DNA of 64,000 nt from Saprospiraceae bacterium (GTDB lineage: Bacteria > Bacteroidota > Bacteroidia > Chitinophagales > Saprospiraceae), in NCBI GenBank assembly GCA_020848695.1, contig JADLHT010000015.1, forward strand, positions 1-64,000, read 5' to 3'. Both the position numbers and the translations under genes were made by a program. Of this stretch, positions 55,020-63,912 are shown piece after piece. The notes beneath the pieces are model-generated. The model saw nothing but the letters and a program-made list of their open reading frames with translations. It did not search any database and was not told the DNA's origin. Within the stretch, counting starts at the first letter, position 1, and each line of letters opens with the position of its first letter.

Positions 55020-56115
55020 GGATCTGTAACTGATTGCTATTAAAAATGTGAATACTGGTCCTTTGATTAATCTGTTTTGCAATTTTTTTGGCCCTATCCA
55101 GATTGGTATCCGTAATAAAACACTGATCTATTGGAGATCGTTCGATTAGTTTAACAAGTTGTGCTACTCTATCTTCATCCAGCTTCGCAAAAAGATCATC
55201 CAACAAAAGTATTGGATTTCGATGCGATTCAGATTGGAGATACTTCATTTGTGCAAATCGCAAAGCTATTACAAAGGTTTTAATTTGTCCTTGTGAACCA
55301 AAATTTTTTAAAGATTGATTGTTAAAAAAACATTCTAGTTTGTCAAGATGAATTCCTGTCCGTGTTCGACCACTTAGAGCATCAGATTCTCGTTGTTTAG
55401 CCCATTCACTTAAAGCATACTCTTCGTCATAATTGGATTTATATCTTATCGAACAGCTCTGTTGGCCATCACTCATTTCTCTGGAGAACTCCTCCAGATA
55501 AGGATTAATTTTTTTAATTAATTCAGATCTTGCTTTGACAATATATCTTCCGGCTTTGTACATGTCCGATTCATATGCATCAAGCAGACTATTATTTTCA
55601 AATGAAAGAGGATTATTTGATTTAAGAAATGACTTTCGCTGCTTTATTTGTTGATTGTAAAGATTTAACTGATAAAAATACTCCCGATCCGTTTGCACAA
55701 GACTATAGTTGATAAATTTTCTTCTTTCTTCAGATTCATTGATAAATGTATAAACTTCATCAGGAATAATCATAATTACAGGAATTTTTCCCAAATGTTC
55801 AGAAGCTTTTGAATATGCTATCGAATCAAAATTAATAACTCTTTGTCCATTCTTTTTACACCTTACAATGATCTGATGTTCCTCATCATTAGTTAGAAGT
55901 GATTCTATCCTAAAGAAATCACGATCATGTTGAATGGACATCTTATCCGAATGATGAAAATAACTTTTGGTCATACAACAGAAGTGGATTCCATCAAGTA
56001 TATTCGTTTTTCCAACACCATTATTGCCAATGATAAAGTTAATTCCCGGCTTTGGATTAAATGAAAGTTCATTTAAATTTTTAAACTGCGCAAATAGTAT
56101 TTTCTTAAAGATCAT
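55006..56115 (-). CDS. recF: DNA replication and repair protein RecF
   Basis: An SMC-like ATPase of 369 residues that helps RecR/RecO load RecA at gaps. Walker A GNNGVGKT is at residues 30-37; signature and Walker B regions are FGSQGQIKTFVIALRFAQ and PILLLDDLFAKLDEDR, with the D-loop intact. I start it at 56115 (MIFKKILF); the extra 16 residues from 56163 would overlap the divergent pdhA promoter. It is coupled to the DUF721 gene. Confidence 0.94.
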   Translation of the reverse strand: MIFKKILFAQFKNLNELSFNPKPGINFIIGNNGVGKTNILDGIHFCCMTKSYFHHSDKMSIQHDRDFFRIESLLTNDEEHQIIVRCKKNGQRVINFDSIAYSKASEHLGKIPVIMIIPDEVYTFINESEERRKFINYSLVQTDREYFYQLNLYNQQIKQRKSFLKSNNPLSFENNSLLDAYESDMYKAGRYIVKARSELIKKINPYLEEFSREMSDGQQSCSIRYKSNYDEEYALSEWAKQRESDALSGRTRTGIHLDKLECFFNNQSLKNFGSQGQIKTFVIALRFAQMKYLQSESHRNPILLLDDLFAKLDEDRVAQLVKLIERSPIDQCFITDTNLDRAKKIAKQINQRTSIHIFNSNQLQIHEKE

Positions 56116-56126
56116 ATTGATAACGG

Positions 56127-56158
56127 TTTGCGAAGTTAGATGAAATGGCTTAATTTTG
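56127..56158 (+). promoter_or_regulatory. Probable pdhA promoter (TTTG-N20-TAATTTTG)
   Basis: TTTG at 56127-56130 and TAATTTTG (exact TAnnTTTG) at 56151-56158 are 20 bases apart, near the phylum's consensus spacing of 19. The predicted transcript start, ~56164, lies just before the ATG at 56173 and after the alternative ATG at 56140, which decides the gene start. Confidence 0.65.
56131..56138 (-). promoter_or_regulatory. Candidate recF -7 box TAACTTCG
   Basis: The minus strand reads TAACTTCG, followed by CAAACC, 15 bases before the recF ATG. The same TAACTTCG is found before the Omp28-type gene. It lies within the spacer of the pdhA promoter on the other strand. Confidence 0.45.
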
Positions 56159-56172
56159 TGCAAAATTCAAGA

Positions 56173-57213
56173 ATGCCAGAAGTACTTAGCAAGCCAAAAA
56201 CAACAAAAAAGCAGGACTCCAAATCCAATAGTTATGACAAATCGATTTGGCTTCAATGGTTTGAGGTTATGTATAGAATAAGAAAATTCGAAGAAAGAAC
56301 ACTAATGGCTTATTCCCAACAAAAGATACGAGGATTTTGTCATGTATATATCGGTCAAGAGGCGATTGCTGCCGGACTCGTTACTGCGATCAGAAAAGAA
56401 GATGCGGTTGTTACCGCTTATAGACAGCATGGAATTGCTCTAAGCAGGGGAATAAGCAGTCGTTCCTGTATGGCAGAATTATTTGGAAAAGAAACTGGCT
56501 GTGTTAAGGGTAAAGGTGGTTCAATGCATTTTTTTTCGGCAGAGCATAGATTTTTTGGTGGAAACGGTATTGTTGGGGCGCAGATACCAATAGGAACAGG
56601 TATTGCTTTCGCTGAACAATACAAAGGTACTGATCTTCTTTGTGTAACCATGTTTGGAGATGGTGCTGCCCGACAGGGAGCTCTTTACGAGTCTTTTAAC
56701 ATGGCTATGAACTGGAAATTACCCGTTATATATCTTGTTGAAAATAATGGTTACGCAATGGGAACTAGTATTGAACGTACAAGCAATGTACACGAATTGT
56801 ATAAAATTGGTGCTGCATTTGACATGCCTTCCAAACCGGTTGATGCGATGGATCCAGTTGCTGTACATGAATCTTTAATTGAAGCGGCGAAGTACTGCAG
56901 ACAAGGAAGCGGACCTTTTTTCTTAGAAATGAATACCTATCGTTATAGAGGGCATTCCGTGTCAGATCCGGGTAATTATCGAAGCAAGGATGAGCTTGAA
57001 TATTACAAGACTCTTGATCCGGTAATAACAACTGAGAGTAGGATTTTGACTGAAAACATTGCTAATGCTATGGAAATTCAATCCATTAAAGATAAAATTC
57101 ATTTAGAAATTGACGACGCCATTAAATTTGCGGAAGAGTCTGCTTATCCGGCTCCTGAAGGGCTTTATGAAGACAATTATGTACAACAGGATTATCCTTA
57201 CATAAAGGATTAA
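56173..57213 (+). CDS. pdhA: Pyruvate dehydrogenase E1 component, alpha subunit
   Basis: 346 residues from the ATG at 56173. VMYRIRKFEERTLMAYSQQKIRGFCHVYIGQEA at ~35-67, GKGGSMHFFS and the ThDP/Mg motif GDGAARQGALYESFNMAM...ENN (~165-195) are diagnostic. RYRGHSVSDPGNYRS carries the phosphorylation-loop region. It pairs with E1-beta at 43891-44874, which is not adjacent. E2 and E3 genes are not in this window. Confidence 0.94.
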   Translation: MPEVLSKPKTTKKQDSKSNSYDKSIWLQWFEVMYRIRKFEERTLMAYSQQKIRGFCHVYIGQEAIAAGLVTAIRKEDAVVTAYRQHGIALSRGISSRSCMAELFGKETGCVKGKGGSMHFFSAEHRFFGGNGIVGAQIPIGTGIAFAEQYKGTDLLCVTMFGDGAARQGALYESFNMAMNWKLPVIYLVENNGYAMGTSIERTSNVHELYKIGAAFDMPSKPVDAMDPVAVHESLIEAAKYCRQGSGPFFLEMNTYRYRGHSVSDPGNYRSKDELEYYKTLDPVITTESRILTENIANAMEIQSIKDKIHLEIDDAIKFAEESAYPAPEGLYEDNYVQQDYPYIKD

Positions 57214-57275
57214 TAGTTAACTGTCAATAATTCATTAAGGCTCAACATATTTCGGGCTAAATGACAGGATATTCT

Positions 57276-57283
57276 TAACTTTG
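57276..57283 (+). promoter_or_regulatory. -7 box TAACTTTG before the TPR membrane gene
   Basis: An exact TAnnTTTG (continuing CGAC) lies 29 bases before the ATG at 57313. TTCG at 57251 is 21 bases upstream, a weak -33. It would serve the TPR-ribH-MBL run. Confidence 0.5.
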
Positions 57284-57312
57284 CGACTCTTTTTGAAAAA
57301 ATATAGAAAAAA

Positions 57313-58032
57313 ATGACAAAGGGATACAGATCCAGATTTCAACAGAGCTCTAAAAGTAATCAATCAGGCTCTAAAGCTGACACTTTATTAGATTTGGGCA
57401 CAGTTACTAGGAATGCTGGAACTTTTTTCGATAAAAACAGACCCAAGATTTTTCTGGTTCTAGGTTCTTTAGTTGCCATTTTAGGAGGCTATTTAGCTTA
57501 TAAATACTTATATCAGGAACCCCAAAATATCGAAGCCGCAGAACAAATGTACCAGGCTGAATTTTTATTTAATAAAGATTCATTTGATCTTGCGTTAAAT
57601 AATCCTGGTGGAGGTTTTGCTGGTTTTAAAGAAATTGCCGAAAATTACGGAGGAACAAAAACCGGTAATATTGCTAAATATTATGCCGGTCTGTGCAATC
57701 TTCAGTTAGGAAATTATGAAGAAGCAAAAACTTATTTTGAAGATTTCGAACCCAATGGAAAAATTACTCCGATCATCAAATACAGTAGCTTGGGAGATGT
57801 CAATGCCAATCTGAATGATTATAAAGCTGCTATCGGATATTATGAGAAAGCCTCTACAATCAATGAAAATGACTTCTTGACTCCTATGGTTTTAAAAAAA
57901 TTGGGAGTACTGAAAGAAAGCCAGGGCGATAAAGAAGGTGCATTGAAGGCTTTTGAAAAAATAAGAGATCGTTATCCCGGCGCTCCTGATGCTAATGGAA
58001 TAGATCGTTTTATTATCAGATTACAACAATAA
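57313..58032 (+). CDS. Membrane-anchored tetratricopeptide-repeat protein
   Basis: 239 residues. A polar N-terminus (~1-45) precedes one membrane helix (IFLVLGSLVAILGGYLAYKYLY, ~50-71) and then TPR units (~110-225: KYYAGLCNLQLGNYEEAKTYFE, SLGDVNANLNDYKAAIGYYEKAS, KKLGVLKESQGDKEGALKAFEKI). The arrangement resembles YfgM-like ancillary proteins that sit at the Sec or BamD interface. A scaffolding role in the periplasm is inference. ribH follows after 5 bases. Confidence 0.83.
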   Translation: MTKGYRSRFQQSSKSNQSGSKADTLLDLGTVTRNAGTFFDKNRPKIFLVLGSLVAILGGYLAYKYLYQEPQNIEAAEQMYQAEFLFNKDSFDLALNNPGGGFAGFKEIAENYGGTKTGNIAKYYAGLCNLQLGNYEEAKTYFEDFEPNGKITPIIKYSSLGDVNANLNDYKAAIGYYEKASTINENDFLTPMVLKKLGVLKESQGDKEGALKAFEKIRDRYPGAPDANGIDRFIIRLQQ

Positions 58033-58037
58033 GAAGA

Positions 58038-58529
58038 ATGGCAGGTAAATTACCTTCTGCCAAAAATCAATTTATTCATCTTAAACTTTCCAGTAAGGCT
58101 AGAATAGGGATTGTCGTTTCAGAATGGAATACGGAGATTACCGAATCATTAATGCGGGCAGCCCGATCTGTATTTGAAAAGCATAAACTTCAAGACCAAT
58201 TAATAATTATTAAGGTTCCAGGCGCATTTGAAATTCCCCTAACCGTGTCATTATTATTAAAAAAGAAGAATATTACTGGTGTTATCGGACTTGGCTGTGT
58301 AATCAAAGGAGAAACCAGACACGATGAGTATATCAATAATTCGATTTCACACGCATTTATGGAGCTTTCTATCCAATACTCTAAACCGGTTATATTTGGC
58401 GTCCTTACGACCAACACAAAAAAACAAGCCATCGACCGCTCTGGTGGCAAACTAGGCAACAAAGGGGAAGAATCTGCTTTGACTTTGTTAAAAATGCTAC
58501 AAATAAAATCACTCTTACAAGAAGTATGA
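58038..58529 (+). CDS. ribH: 6,7-dimethyl-8-ribityllumazine synthase
   Basis: Penultimate enzyme of riboflavin synthesis. Substrate motifs are GIVVSEWNTEITESLMRAA (~24-42), VPGAFEIPL and LGCVIKGETRHDEYINNSISHAFMELS (with the catalytic His in ETRHDEY), then KPVIFGVLTTNT. Length 163 is standard. No other rib gene is adjacent. Its stop overlaps the ATG of the MBL hydrolase gene (ATGA). Confidence 0.95.
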   Translation: MAGKLPSAKNQFIHLKLSSKARIGIVVSEWNTEITESLMRAARSVFEKHKLQDQLIIIKVPGAFEIPLTVSLLLKKKNITGVIGLGCVIKGETRHDEYINNSISHAFMELSIQYSKPVIFGVLTTNTKKQAIDRSGGKLGNKGEESALTLLKMLQIKSLLQEV

Positions 58530-59371
58530 TCCATTCTATTCATACAATTGATACTGGATTATTCAAGCTTGATGGTGGCGCAATGTTTGGAGTTGTACCT
58601 AAAAGTATGTGGAACAAACTCAACGCTGCAGATGATAACAACATGTGTACTTGGGCGCTTCGTTGTTTGTTGTTAAAAACAGATAATAAAAACATACTCA
58701 TAGACTGCGGAATGGGTAACAAGCAGGATGACAAGTTCAGATCTCATTTTTACCCGCATGGCAATCAGGATTTAATGAAAAGCCTTGAATATTATGGAGT
58801 AAGAGCTGAAGATATAACTGATGTCATTCTTACCCATTTACACTTTGATCATTGCGGAGGCGCTGTAGTTAAAAATACAAATAATGAGTTGATTCCTGCA
58901 TTCCCGAATGCTATATACTGGAGCAATAGTCAACATTGGGATTGGGCAATGTATCCTAATGAAAGAGAAAAAAATTCATTTCTAAAAGAAAATTTTGTTC
59001 CGCTTCAGGAATATGGCGTACTACGTTTTCTAGATCAAAAATCTGAGATCCCACAATTACCAGGAATTTATATCCATTATTGTTCGGGTCACACGGAGGC
59101 ACTTATGGCAATTGAAATACAATGTAAGGAAAATAATTATTTTTATCCGACTGATTTAATTCCATCTTCACATCATATCAACATTCCTTATGTAATGGCT
59201 TATGATGTTCAGCCACTATTGACACTAAAGGAAAAACAATTTCACTTAAATCGTTGTGTTGAAAAAAACAGCATTATTATCTTCGAACATGATCCGGATA
59301 TTGCGGCTTGTACCCTTAAGAGAAATCCAACGGGAAAAATTATTATAGATCAGCATTTATTATCAATCTAA
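58526..59371 (+). CDS. MBL-fold metallohydrolase
   Basis: 281 residues with the metallo-beta-lactamase pattern: LIDCGMGNKQDDKF, the zinc site THLHFDHCGGAV (~106-117), a later GHTEALMAI His, the bridging TDLIP Asp, and a terminal FEHDP His. Relatives include lactonases and other hydrolases of small molecules; the substrate is unknown. Translation is coupled to ribH. Convergent with the next gene. Confidence 0.88.
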   Translation: MIHSIHTIDTGLFKLDGGAMFGVVPKSMWNKLNAADDNNMCTWALRCLLLKTDNKNILIDCGMGNKQDDKFRSHFYPHGNQDLMKSLEYYGVRAEDITDVILTHLHFDHCGGAVVKNTNNELIPAFPNAIYWSNSQHWDWAMYPNEREKNSFLKENFVPLQEYGVLRFLDQKSEIPQLPGIYIHYCSGHTEALMAIEIQCKENNYFYPTDLIPSSHHINIPYVMAYDVQPLLTLKEKQFHLNRCVEKNSIIIFEHDPDIAACTLKRNPTGKIIIDQHLLSI

Positions 59372-59396
59372 CAGAAAAATCAATTGATTATTTTCG

Positions 59397-60017
59397 TTAT
59401 TCTTTCTTTACAACTTTACTTTTGACCTTTCCGATACTATGTCCGAGTTCTAACAATACATAAGATTGTTTTAAATTAAGATTGACATTCAACCCTATTC
59501 CAAAACCATAAAATCTTCCGGGTACAAAAATGATATCACCTTTCAGATTTAATCCTGGAGCAGTAACATGTTTATAAGAAACTTCATACTCTCCTGCTTT
59601 CAATTTTTTATATTCTAAGAATTGAAAGATTTCCAAACTAGGTCCAATATTGAATCCATACTTTGTTTTTCGAGAACTGCTAAAAGAATATTTTCTAAAA
59701 TTTAAATCAAATCCATAATAACTTTGTTTTTCACATGTACTAAATGAAAAGGGTTCGCATCTATAATCATCTGGCTTATTCTTATTATAAAGTACTCCTC
59801 CTTTTAAATCCAAGCTAAATCCAATTGAATTAATAAATTCAAATACAAATGCCAAATGTCCACCAGGACTAAATTTTTGACCTAATGTAAATCTAATATT
59901 TCCATACACTGCATTTAATTGACGATTATCCTGTTTAATGCTAGATTGAGCCGTTGCGACCGTTGTACCAATGTAGATAAAATATAAGATTATTAAAAGT
60001 ATAGATGTTCTTCTCAT
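59397..60017 (-). CDS. Predicted outer-membrane beta-barrel protein, hypothetical
   Basis: 206 residues with a signal peptide ending TTVATAQS near residue 25, followed by amphipathic beta strands rich in aromatics (GGHLAFVFEFINSIGFSLDLKGG, YYGFDLNFRKYSF, YGFGIGLNVNLNL) that fit a small 8-stranded outer-membrane barrel. The C-terminus, ending KVVKKE, is not the usual aromatic barrel end. No family recognised. Confidence 0.65.
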   Translation of the reverse strand: MRRTSILLIILYFIYIGTTVATAQSSIKQDNRQLNAVYGNIRFTLGQKFSPGGHLAFVFEFINSIGFSLDLKGGVLYNKNKPDDYRCEPFSFSTCEKQSYYGFDLNFRKYSFSSSRKTKYGFNIGPSLEIFQFLEYKKLKAGEYEVSYKHVTAPGLNLKGDIIFVPGRFYGFGIGLNVNLNLKQSYVLLELGHSIGKVKSKVVKKE

Positions 60018-60119
60018 AGACTTATTAAATTAAATTTATAATCTCCCCTGTAATCAATATGCACTCATGCATCTTTAAGTATTTTCTTACTGCAATAATA
60101 GCAAACCAATAGGTAAAAA

Positions 60120-61430
60120 CTAAGTTTTTCTTTCTTTCTTTTTAGCAGCAGGGAATAATACGTTATTTAATATTAATCGATAGCCTGGCGAATTCGGATG
60201 AAGACTCAGGTCTGTCGGAGGATCGCCAACATGATGTTGATAATCTTCAGGGTCATGACCGGCATAAAACGTCCATGTACCATACCCTAATGTGCCATGA
60301 ATGTATCTAATCTCATCAGCTGCTTTGTTATCACCCATAACAAGTACTTCTGGCTTAACAAACTCTTTCTTGAAGGCTGTTGTTTGACCCATAAATCCTT
60401 TAATAGTCCTTGTATGATTCTGTGTAAGCATGGTTGGAACTGGGTCCCATTTTGCAGAAAAATCAAACAAACTAAAATAGTCTTGTTCGGGCTTAACAAG
60501 TCTTCCAAAGTTATTGTCTATTGAAGAAAACTCGTAAGTAGAGGGATCCTTTACTAAGGTAAAATTTTTAAAAGCTAGAGTATTATTAAAGTTTAATTTG
60601 CCGTCAGAATTAAGATCCATTCCATCTCCATCAAACATTCTTTCACAAATATCAACTCCTTCAGCCGCTAATGCAATATCGTATGAATCTGTAGCAGAAC
60701 ACATGGTAAATAGAAACCCACCACCCATTACATAATCTTTGATCTTTTTTGCAACCGCGAGTTTCAATAAAGAAACTTTTGTAAAGCCTAATTCTTTTGC
60801 TACGCGCTCTTGTTTCTCCTGATTTTCATGATACCAAGCGTGTGCACTATAATTTGCATAAAACTTCCCATACTGTCCTGTAAAATCCTCATGATGAAGA
60901 TGTAACCAATCATATTTGGCCAACATTCCACCGATGATTTCTTTATCATAAATTTTATCAAAGGGTATTTCCGCATAGGTTAACGCCAAAGTTACTGCGT
61001 CATCCCAGGGTTGAATTCTTTCTCCTTTTTCATTCGTTTCAGGAGTATAAACTGCAATTTTAGGTGCTTTCTCTAATTTTATAACATCCTGATTGACTTC
61101 GGGATGATTGATTTCGGATCGAATTCGGTTAAATTCCGCATCGCTTATAACTTCATAAGTAATTCCTCTTGTTTTGCATTCCTTTTCAATGAGATCTACA
61201 TTTGGAATCACAAAACTCCCTCCCCTATAATTAAGTAACCAGTATGCATCTACGTTTTGAGCAATAACCCAATAAGTAATGCCATAGGCCTTAAGATGAT
61301 TAACCTGCTTTAAATCCATCGGAATCAACAATTGTCCTGCATTAGCTGTTGTATTGAATTCGAATAAAGCCAGAAGAAAAATAAGGTATCTTAATAGCTG
61401 ATTATGAATACGTAAATTAAAATTTTTCAT
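60120..61430 (-). CDS. Bacteroidota 'asparagine synthetase B'-family exported protein (name doubtful)
   Basis: 436 residues from the ATG at 61430, with a signal-like N-terminus ending TTANA. Motifs include LKAYGITYWVIAQNVDAYWLLNYRGGSF near 33-60, WDDAVTLALTYAEIPFDKIYD, WLHLHHEDFTGQYGKF, GGGFLFTMCSATDSYDIALAAEGVDIC, FSAKWDPVPTMLTQNH, and a C-terminal GHDPEDYQHHVGDPP. This family is labelled asparagine synthetase B in this phylum, but no glutaminase N-terminal Cys or PP-loop (SGGxDS) is visible. The GGGFLFTMC and WLHLHHEDF parts rather suggest a class I GATase/ThuA-like fold. It is likely a periplasmic protein of unknown function. A start at 61463 is also possible. Confidence 0.75.
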   Translation of the reverse strand: MKNFNLRIHNQLLRYLIFLLALFEFNTTANAGQLLIPMDLKQVNHLKAYGITYWVIAQNVDAYWLLNYRGGSFVIPNVDLIEKECKTRGITYEVISDAEFNRIRSEINHPEVNQDVIKLEKAPKIAVYTPETNEKGERIQPWDDAVTLALTYAEIPFDKIYDKEIIGGMLAKYDWLHLHHEDFTGQYGKFYANYSAHAWYHENQEKQERVAKELGFTKVSLLKLAVAKKIKDYVMGGGFLFTMCSATDSYDIALAAEGVDICERMFDGDGMDLNSDGKLNFNNTLAFKNFTLVKDPSTYEFSSIDNNFGRLVKPEQDYFSLFDFSAKWDPVPTMLTQNHTRTIKGFMGQTTAFKKEFVKPEVLVMGDNKAADEIRYIHGTLGYGTWTFYAGHDPEDYQHHVGDPPTDLSLHPNSPGYRLILNNVLFPAAKKKERKT

Positions 61431-61557
61431 CCTGTAAAAAACAAATTTTACTTTCCCAAACAATCACATAAAACATTGAATAACAAAATATTACTCTTAA
61501 AAAATAATTATAATAAATTTTCTTAATTTATCATCTTTGCACCTCCTTTAACGTAGA

Positions 61558-63654
61558 ATGGGTCAACTTAGTTTTCAATATCCACAATATTATCTATTAC
61601 TTAGTCTTTTGGTAGCCATTGCGGGCGCATTAATTCTGTATTATAAAAGCACGAGTCTTCATGACAGACCAGAATGGCAACGTTTTCTCCTTTCTGTTGT
61701 TCGAGGATTAAGTTTGTTATTCCTGTGTTTATTACTCTTAAATCCAATTTTAAAAAGATTCCAAACCGAGATTAAAAAACCTCAAACCTATATAGCAATT
61801 GATCAAAGTGAATCCATGCTTAACCAAGATTCAAATTGGTTTAAACAATATACTGGAAGTTTAGAAAATGCGAAAAAGGTACTTAGTGAAAAATATGATA
61901 TAAAGACCCTATACTTTGCTTCAGATGTGTCTTCTAATGCTATCGATAAAAATAACGCAAAAAGAACAAGTATTGATAATGTCTTTCAAAAAATCAGTGA
62001 CGAAGCAGATCCTCAATTATTGAAATCCGTCATTCTCCTATCTGATGGAATCTACAATTCCGGTAAGAATCCATACTACAATCGACTTACTCAGATGTCA
62101 CCCATTTATACTTTATTCCACGGAGACAGCACACAAGAAAAAGATATACTTATTCAAAGAGAATATCATAATGAAATTATTTACTCAGGGGATAAATTTG
62201 CTTGTCAGTTTGATCTTCAAGCCTGGAAAGCTAAAGATGAACAAATTCAATTTATACTCGAACGACAAGAAGGGAATGTCTGGAACAAAATCGAAGAATT
62301 CAAAGAAAAAATTGATAAGGACAACTTTTTCATTACGAAGGAAATTGTGCATAACGCCGGCAATCCGGGCATTTATAAATACAGAGCAAGATTAAGCAAA
62401 ATTGATGGTGAAAGAAATATCAACAATAATTCGCGTCAGTTCTTCATAGAAGTTCTTGATGCTAAAAAAAAGATTTTATTTTATGCTTTGGGTCCTCATC
62501 CTGACTTATCAGCAATAAAAACCTCTCTTGAATCCAATAAAAACTATCAAGTAGATATTAAGTTTGCCCCAGCCATTCCGGATAAAGTCGAATCTTACAA
62601 TCTTGTAATTTTTCACCAACTTCCGACCAGCACCCAAAATATAAACCTTATTCTTAATCGTATTAATGCAAGTAAGACGGCCAGAATTTTTATGCTGGGA
62701 CAAGCTGTTAATCTATCAGAATTTAATAAATCTCAAGACCTTATCAAGATTAATGGTTCCGGCAACAGCCCCAATGAAGCTCAGGCTATATACCATACAA
62801 ATTTTAACCTCTTTACACTATCTGATCAGACGATCAATATTGCCACTAACTTTCCACCCATCAATGCTATCTTTGGAAACTATGAGCTTAACTCAGATGC
62901 TTATGTTTTATTTCATCAGAGAATCGGAAAAATTGATACTAAGTATCCCTTAATATTATTGAAGGATTACAATGGGATTAAATCAGGTATTATCTGCGGA
63001 GAAGGAATTTGGAAATGGAAGTTTAATAACTATTCGCAAACCAGCAACTTTGAAGCTTTCAATGAGATTATTTCTAAAATAATCCAATACTCATCTAACA
63101 AAGAAGATAGAAGAAAATTCAAAGCATCTCCAAACAAAAATGTTTTGAGCGAAACTGAATCTCTGATTTTCAACGCTGAATTGTACAATGACAGCTACGA
63201 AAGAGTAAATAATTCTGATGTAAGACTTGAAATAAAATCAAATGATTCTAAAAATTATGAGTTCAACTTAGGTAAAAAAGAGAATTATTACGAATTGAAT
63301 ATAGGAACATTATCTCCCGGAGAGTATAGCTATTCGGCAAAAACAACATGGAACAATAAAACATTAAATTCAGATGGAAGATTTACTGTTCAGGAAGAAG
63401 ATATTGAATTGAATAATCTCGTTGCAAGACCCGATTTACTTAGAGGAATTGCGGAGAAGTCAGGTGGAAAATCATTTGACAAGTCCGAAATCAATTCTTT
63501 AACTGAAATTTTACTTAGTGAAGATAAAAACAAACCCATCCATTTTCAAAATCTTGATATCCGTCAAATAATAGATCACAAATGGTTATTAATTATATTA
63601 ATTATACTTTTAAGCACTGAGTGGTTTCTTAGGAGATATTGGGGAAGCTACTAA
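61558..63654 (+). CDS. VWA-domain membrane protein (BatA-like topology)
   Basis: 698 residues. Two membrane helices at ~11-29 and ~42-62 precede a von Willebrand factor A domain with MIDAS-like DQSES (Asp82, Ser84, Ser86) and LLSDGIYNSG. The long middle (~215-480) has an Ig-like strand part and a Rossmann-like one (KKKILFYALGPHPDLSAIKTSLE). The C-terminal helix is ~675-692. It resembles the large VWA proteins seen in Bacteroidota that are related to Bat operon proteins, but no other bat gene is adjacent. ATG follows a CATCTTTGCAC sequence, near the -7 consensus. Confidence 0.82.
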   Translation: MGQLSFQYPQYYLLLSLLVAIAGALILYYKSTSLHDRPEWQRFLLSVVRGLSLLFLCLLLLNPILKRFQTEIKKPQTYIAIDQSESMLNQDSNWFKQYTGSLENAKKVLSEKYDIKTLYFASDVSSNAIDKNNAKRTSIDNVFQKISDEADPQLLKSVILLSDGIYNSGKNPYYNRLTQMSPIYTLFHGDSTQEKDILIQREYHNEIIYSGDKFACQFDLQAWKAKDEQIQFILERQEGNVWNKIEEFKEKIDKDNFFITKEIVHNAGNPGIYKYRARLSKIDGERNINNNSRQFFIEVLDAKKKILFYALGPHPDLSAIKTSLESNKNYQVDIKFAPAIPDKVESYNLVIFHQLPTSTQNINLILNRINASKTARIFMLGQAVNLSEFNKSQDLIKINGSGNSPNEAQAIYHTNFNLFTLSDQTINIATNFPPINAIFGNYELNSDAYVLFHQRIGKIDTKYPLILLKDYNGIKSGIICGEGIWKWKFNNYSQTSNFEAFNEIISKIIQYSSNKEDRRKFKASPNKNVLSETESLIFNAELYNDSYERVNNSDVRLEIKSNDSKNYEFNLGKKENYYELNIGTLSPGEYSYSAKTTWNNKTLNSDGRFTVQEEDIELNNLVARPDLLRGIAEKSGGKSFDKSEINSLTEILLSEDKNKPIHFQNLDIRQIIDHKWLLIILIILLSTEWFLRRYWGSY

Positions 63655-63687
63655 TATTCAAGACATCTGTTAATTCCTTCGAATGTT

Positions 63688-63798
63688 ATGCATAGAATTG
63701 TTTTCATTTTCAAAATAATATTCTTAGCACAATCTCTTAACCCAAATTTTCCTGTCGATTTTAATAGTGAGAATCAAGCGTACTATAAAAACAGGTGA
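63688..63798 (+). pseudogene. Short signal-like ORF cut off next to a repeat-like element
   Basis: The ATG at 63688 opens a 36-residue frame starting MHRIVFIFKIIFLAQS, which looks like a signal peptide, then NPNFPVDFNSENQAYY, ending in TGA right where the G+C-richer element starts. It looks like the 5' remnant of an exported-protein gene, but a chance frame cannot be excluded. Confidence 0.3.
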
Positions 63799-63912
63799 TC
63801 ACAGAAAGATTTTACCGCAGACATGTCATCATTATGTTGAGGTTGTCGAAACGCTTTGCTCAAGGCGCAATGGCTTGCGACAGCATGACCAGTAGAGGAA
63901 CCGCGAAAGCGG
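63795..63912. repeat. Structured, G+C-richer repeat-like element
   Basis: Within otherwise AT-rich sequence lies a block with nested pairing. GTTGTCGAAA (63842-63851) pairs with TTGCGACAGC (63875-63884) with one mismatch and one G-U. GTCAT (63825-63829) pairs with ATGAC (63885-63889), and a perfect CCGC-GAAA-GCGG hairpin lies at 63901-63912. A GTGATCAC palindrome marks the left side (63795-63802). It may be a dispersed REP/MITE-like element, but only one copy is in this window. The whole 63655-64000 region has no convincing full gene. Confidence 0.4.

Noticed and set aside
59372..59396. AATCAATTGATT palindrome as a bidirectional terminator
   Set aside because: The stem is only 5-6 A/T-rich pairs; too weak to support.
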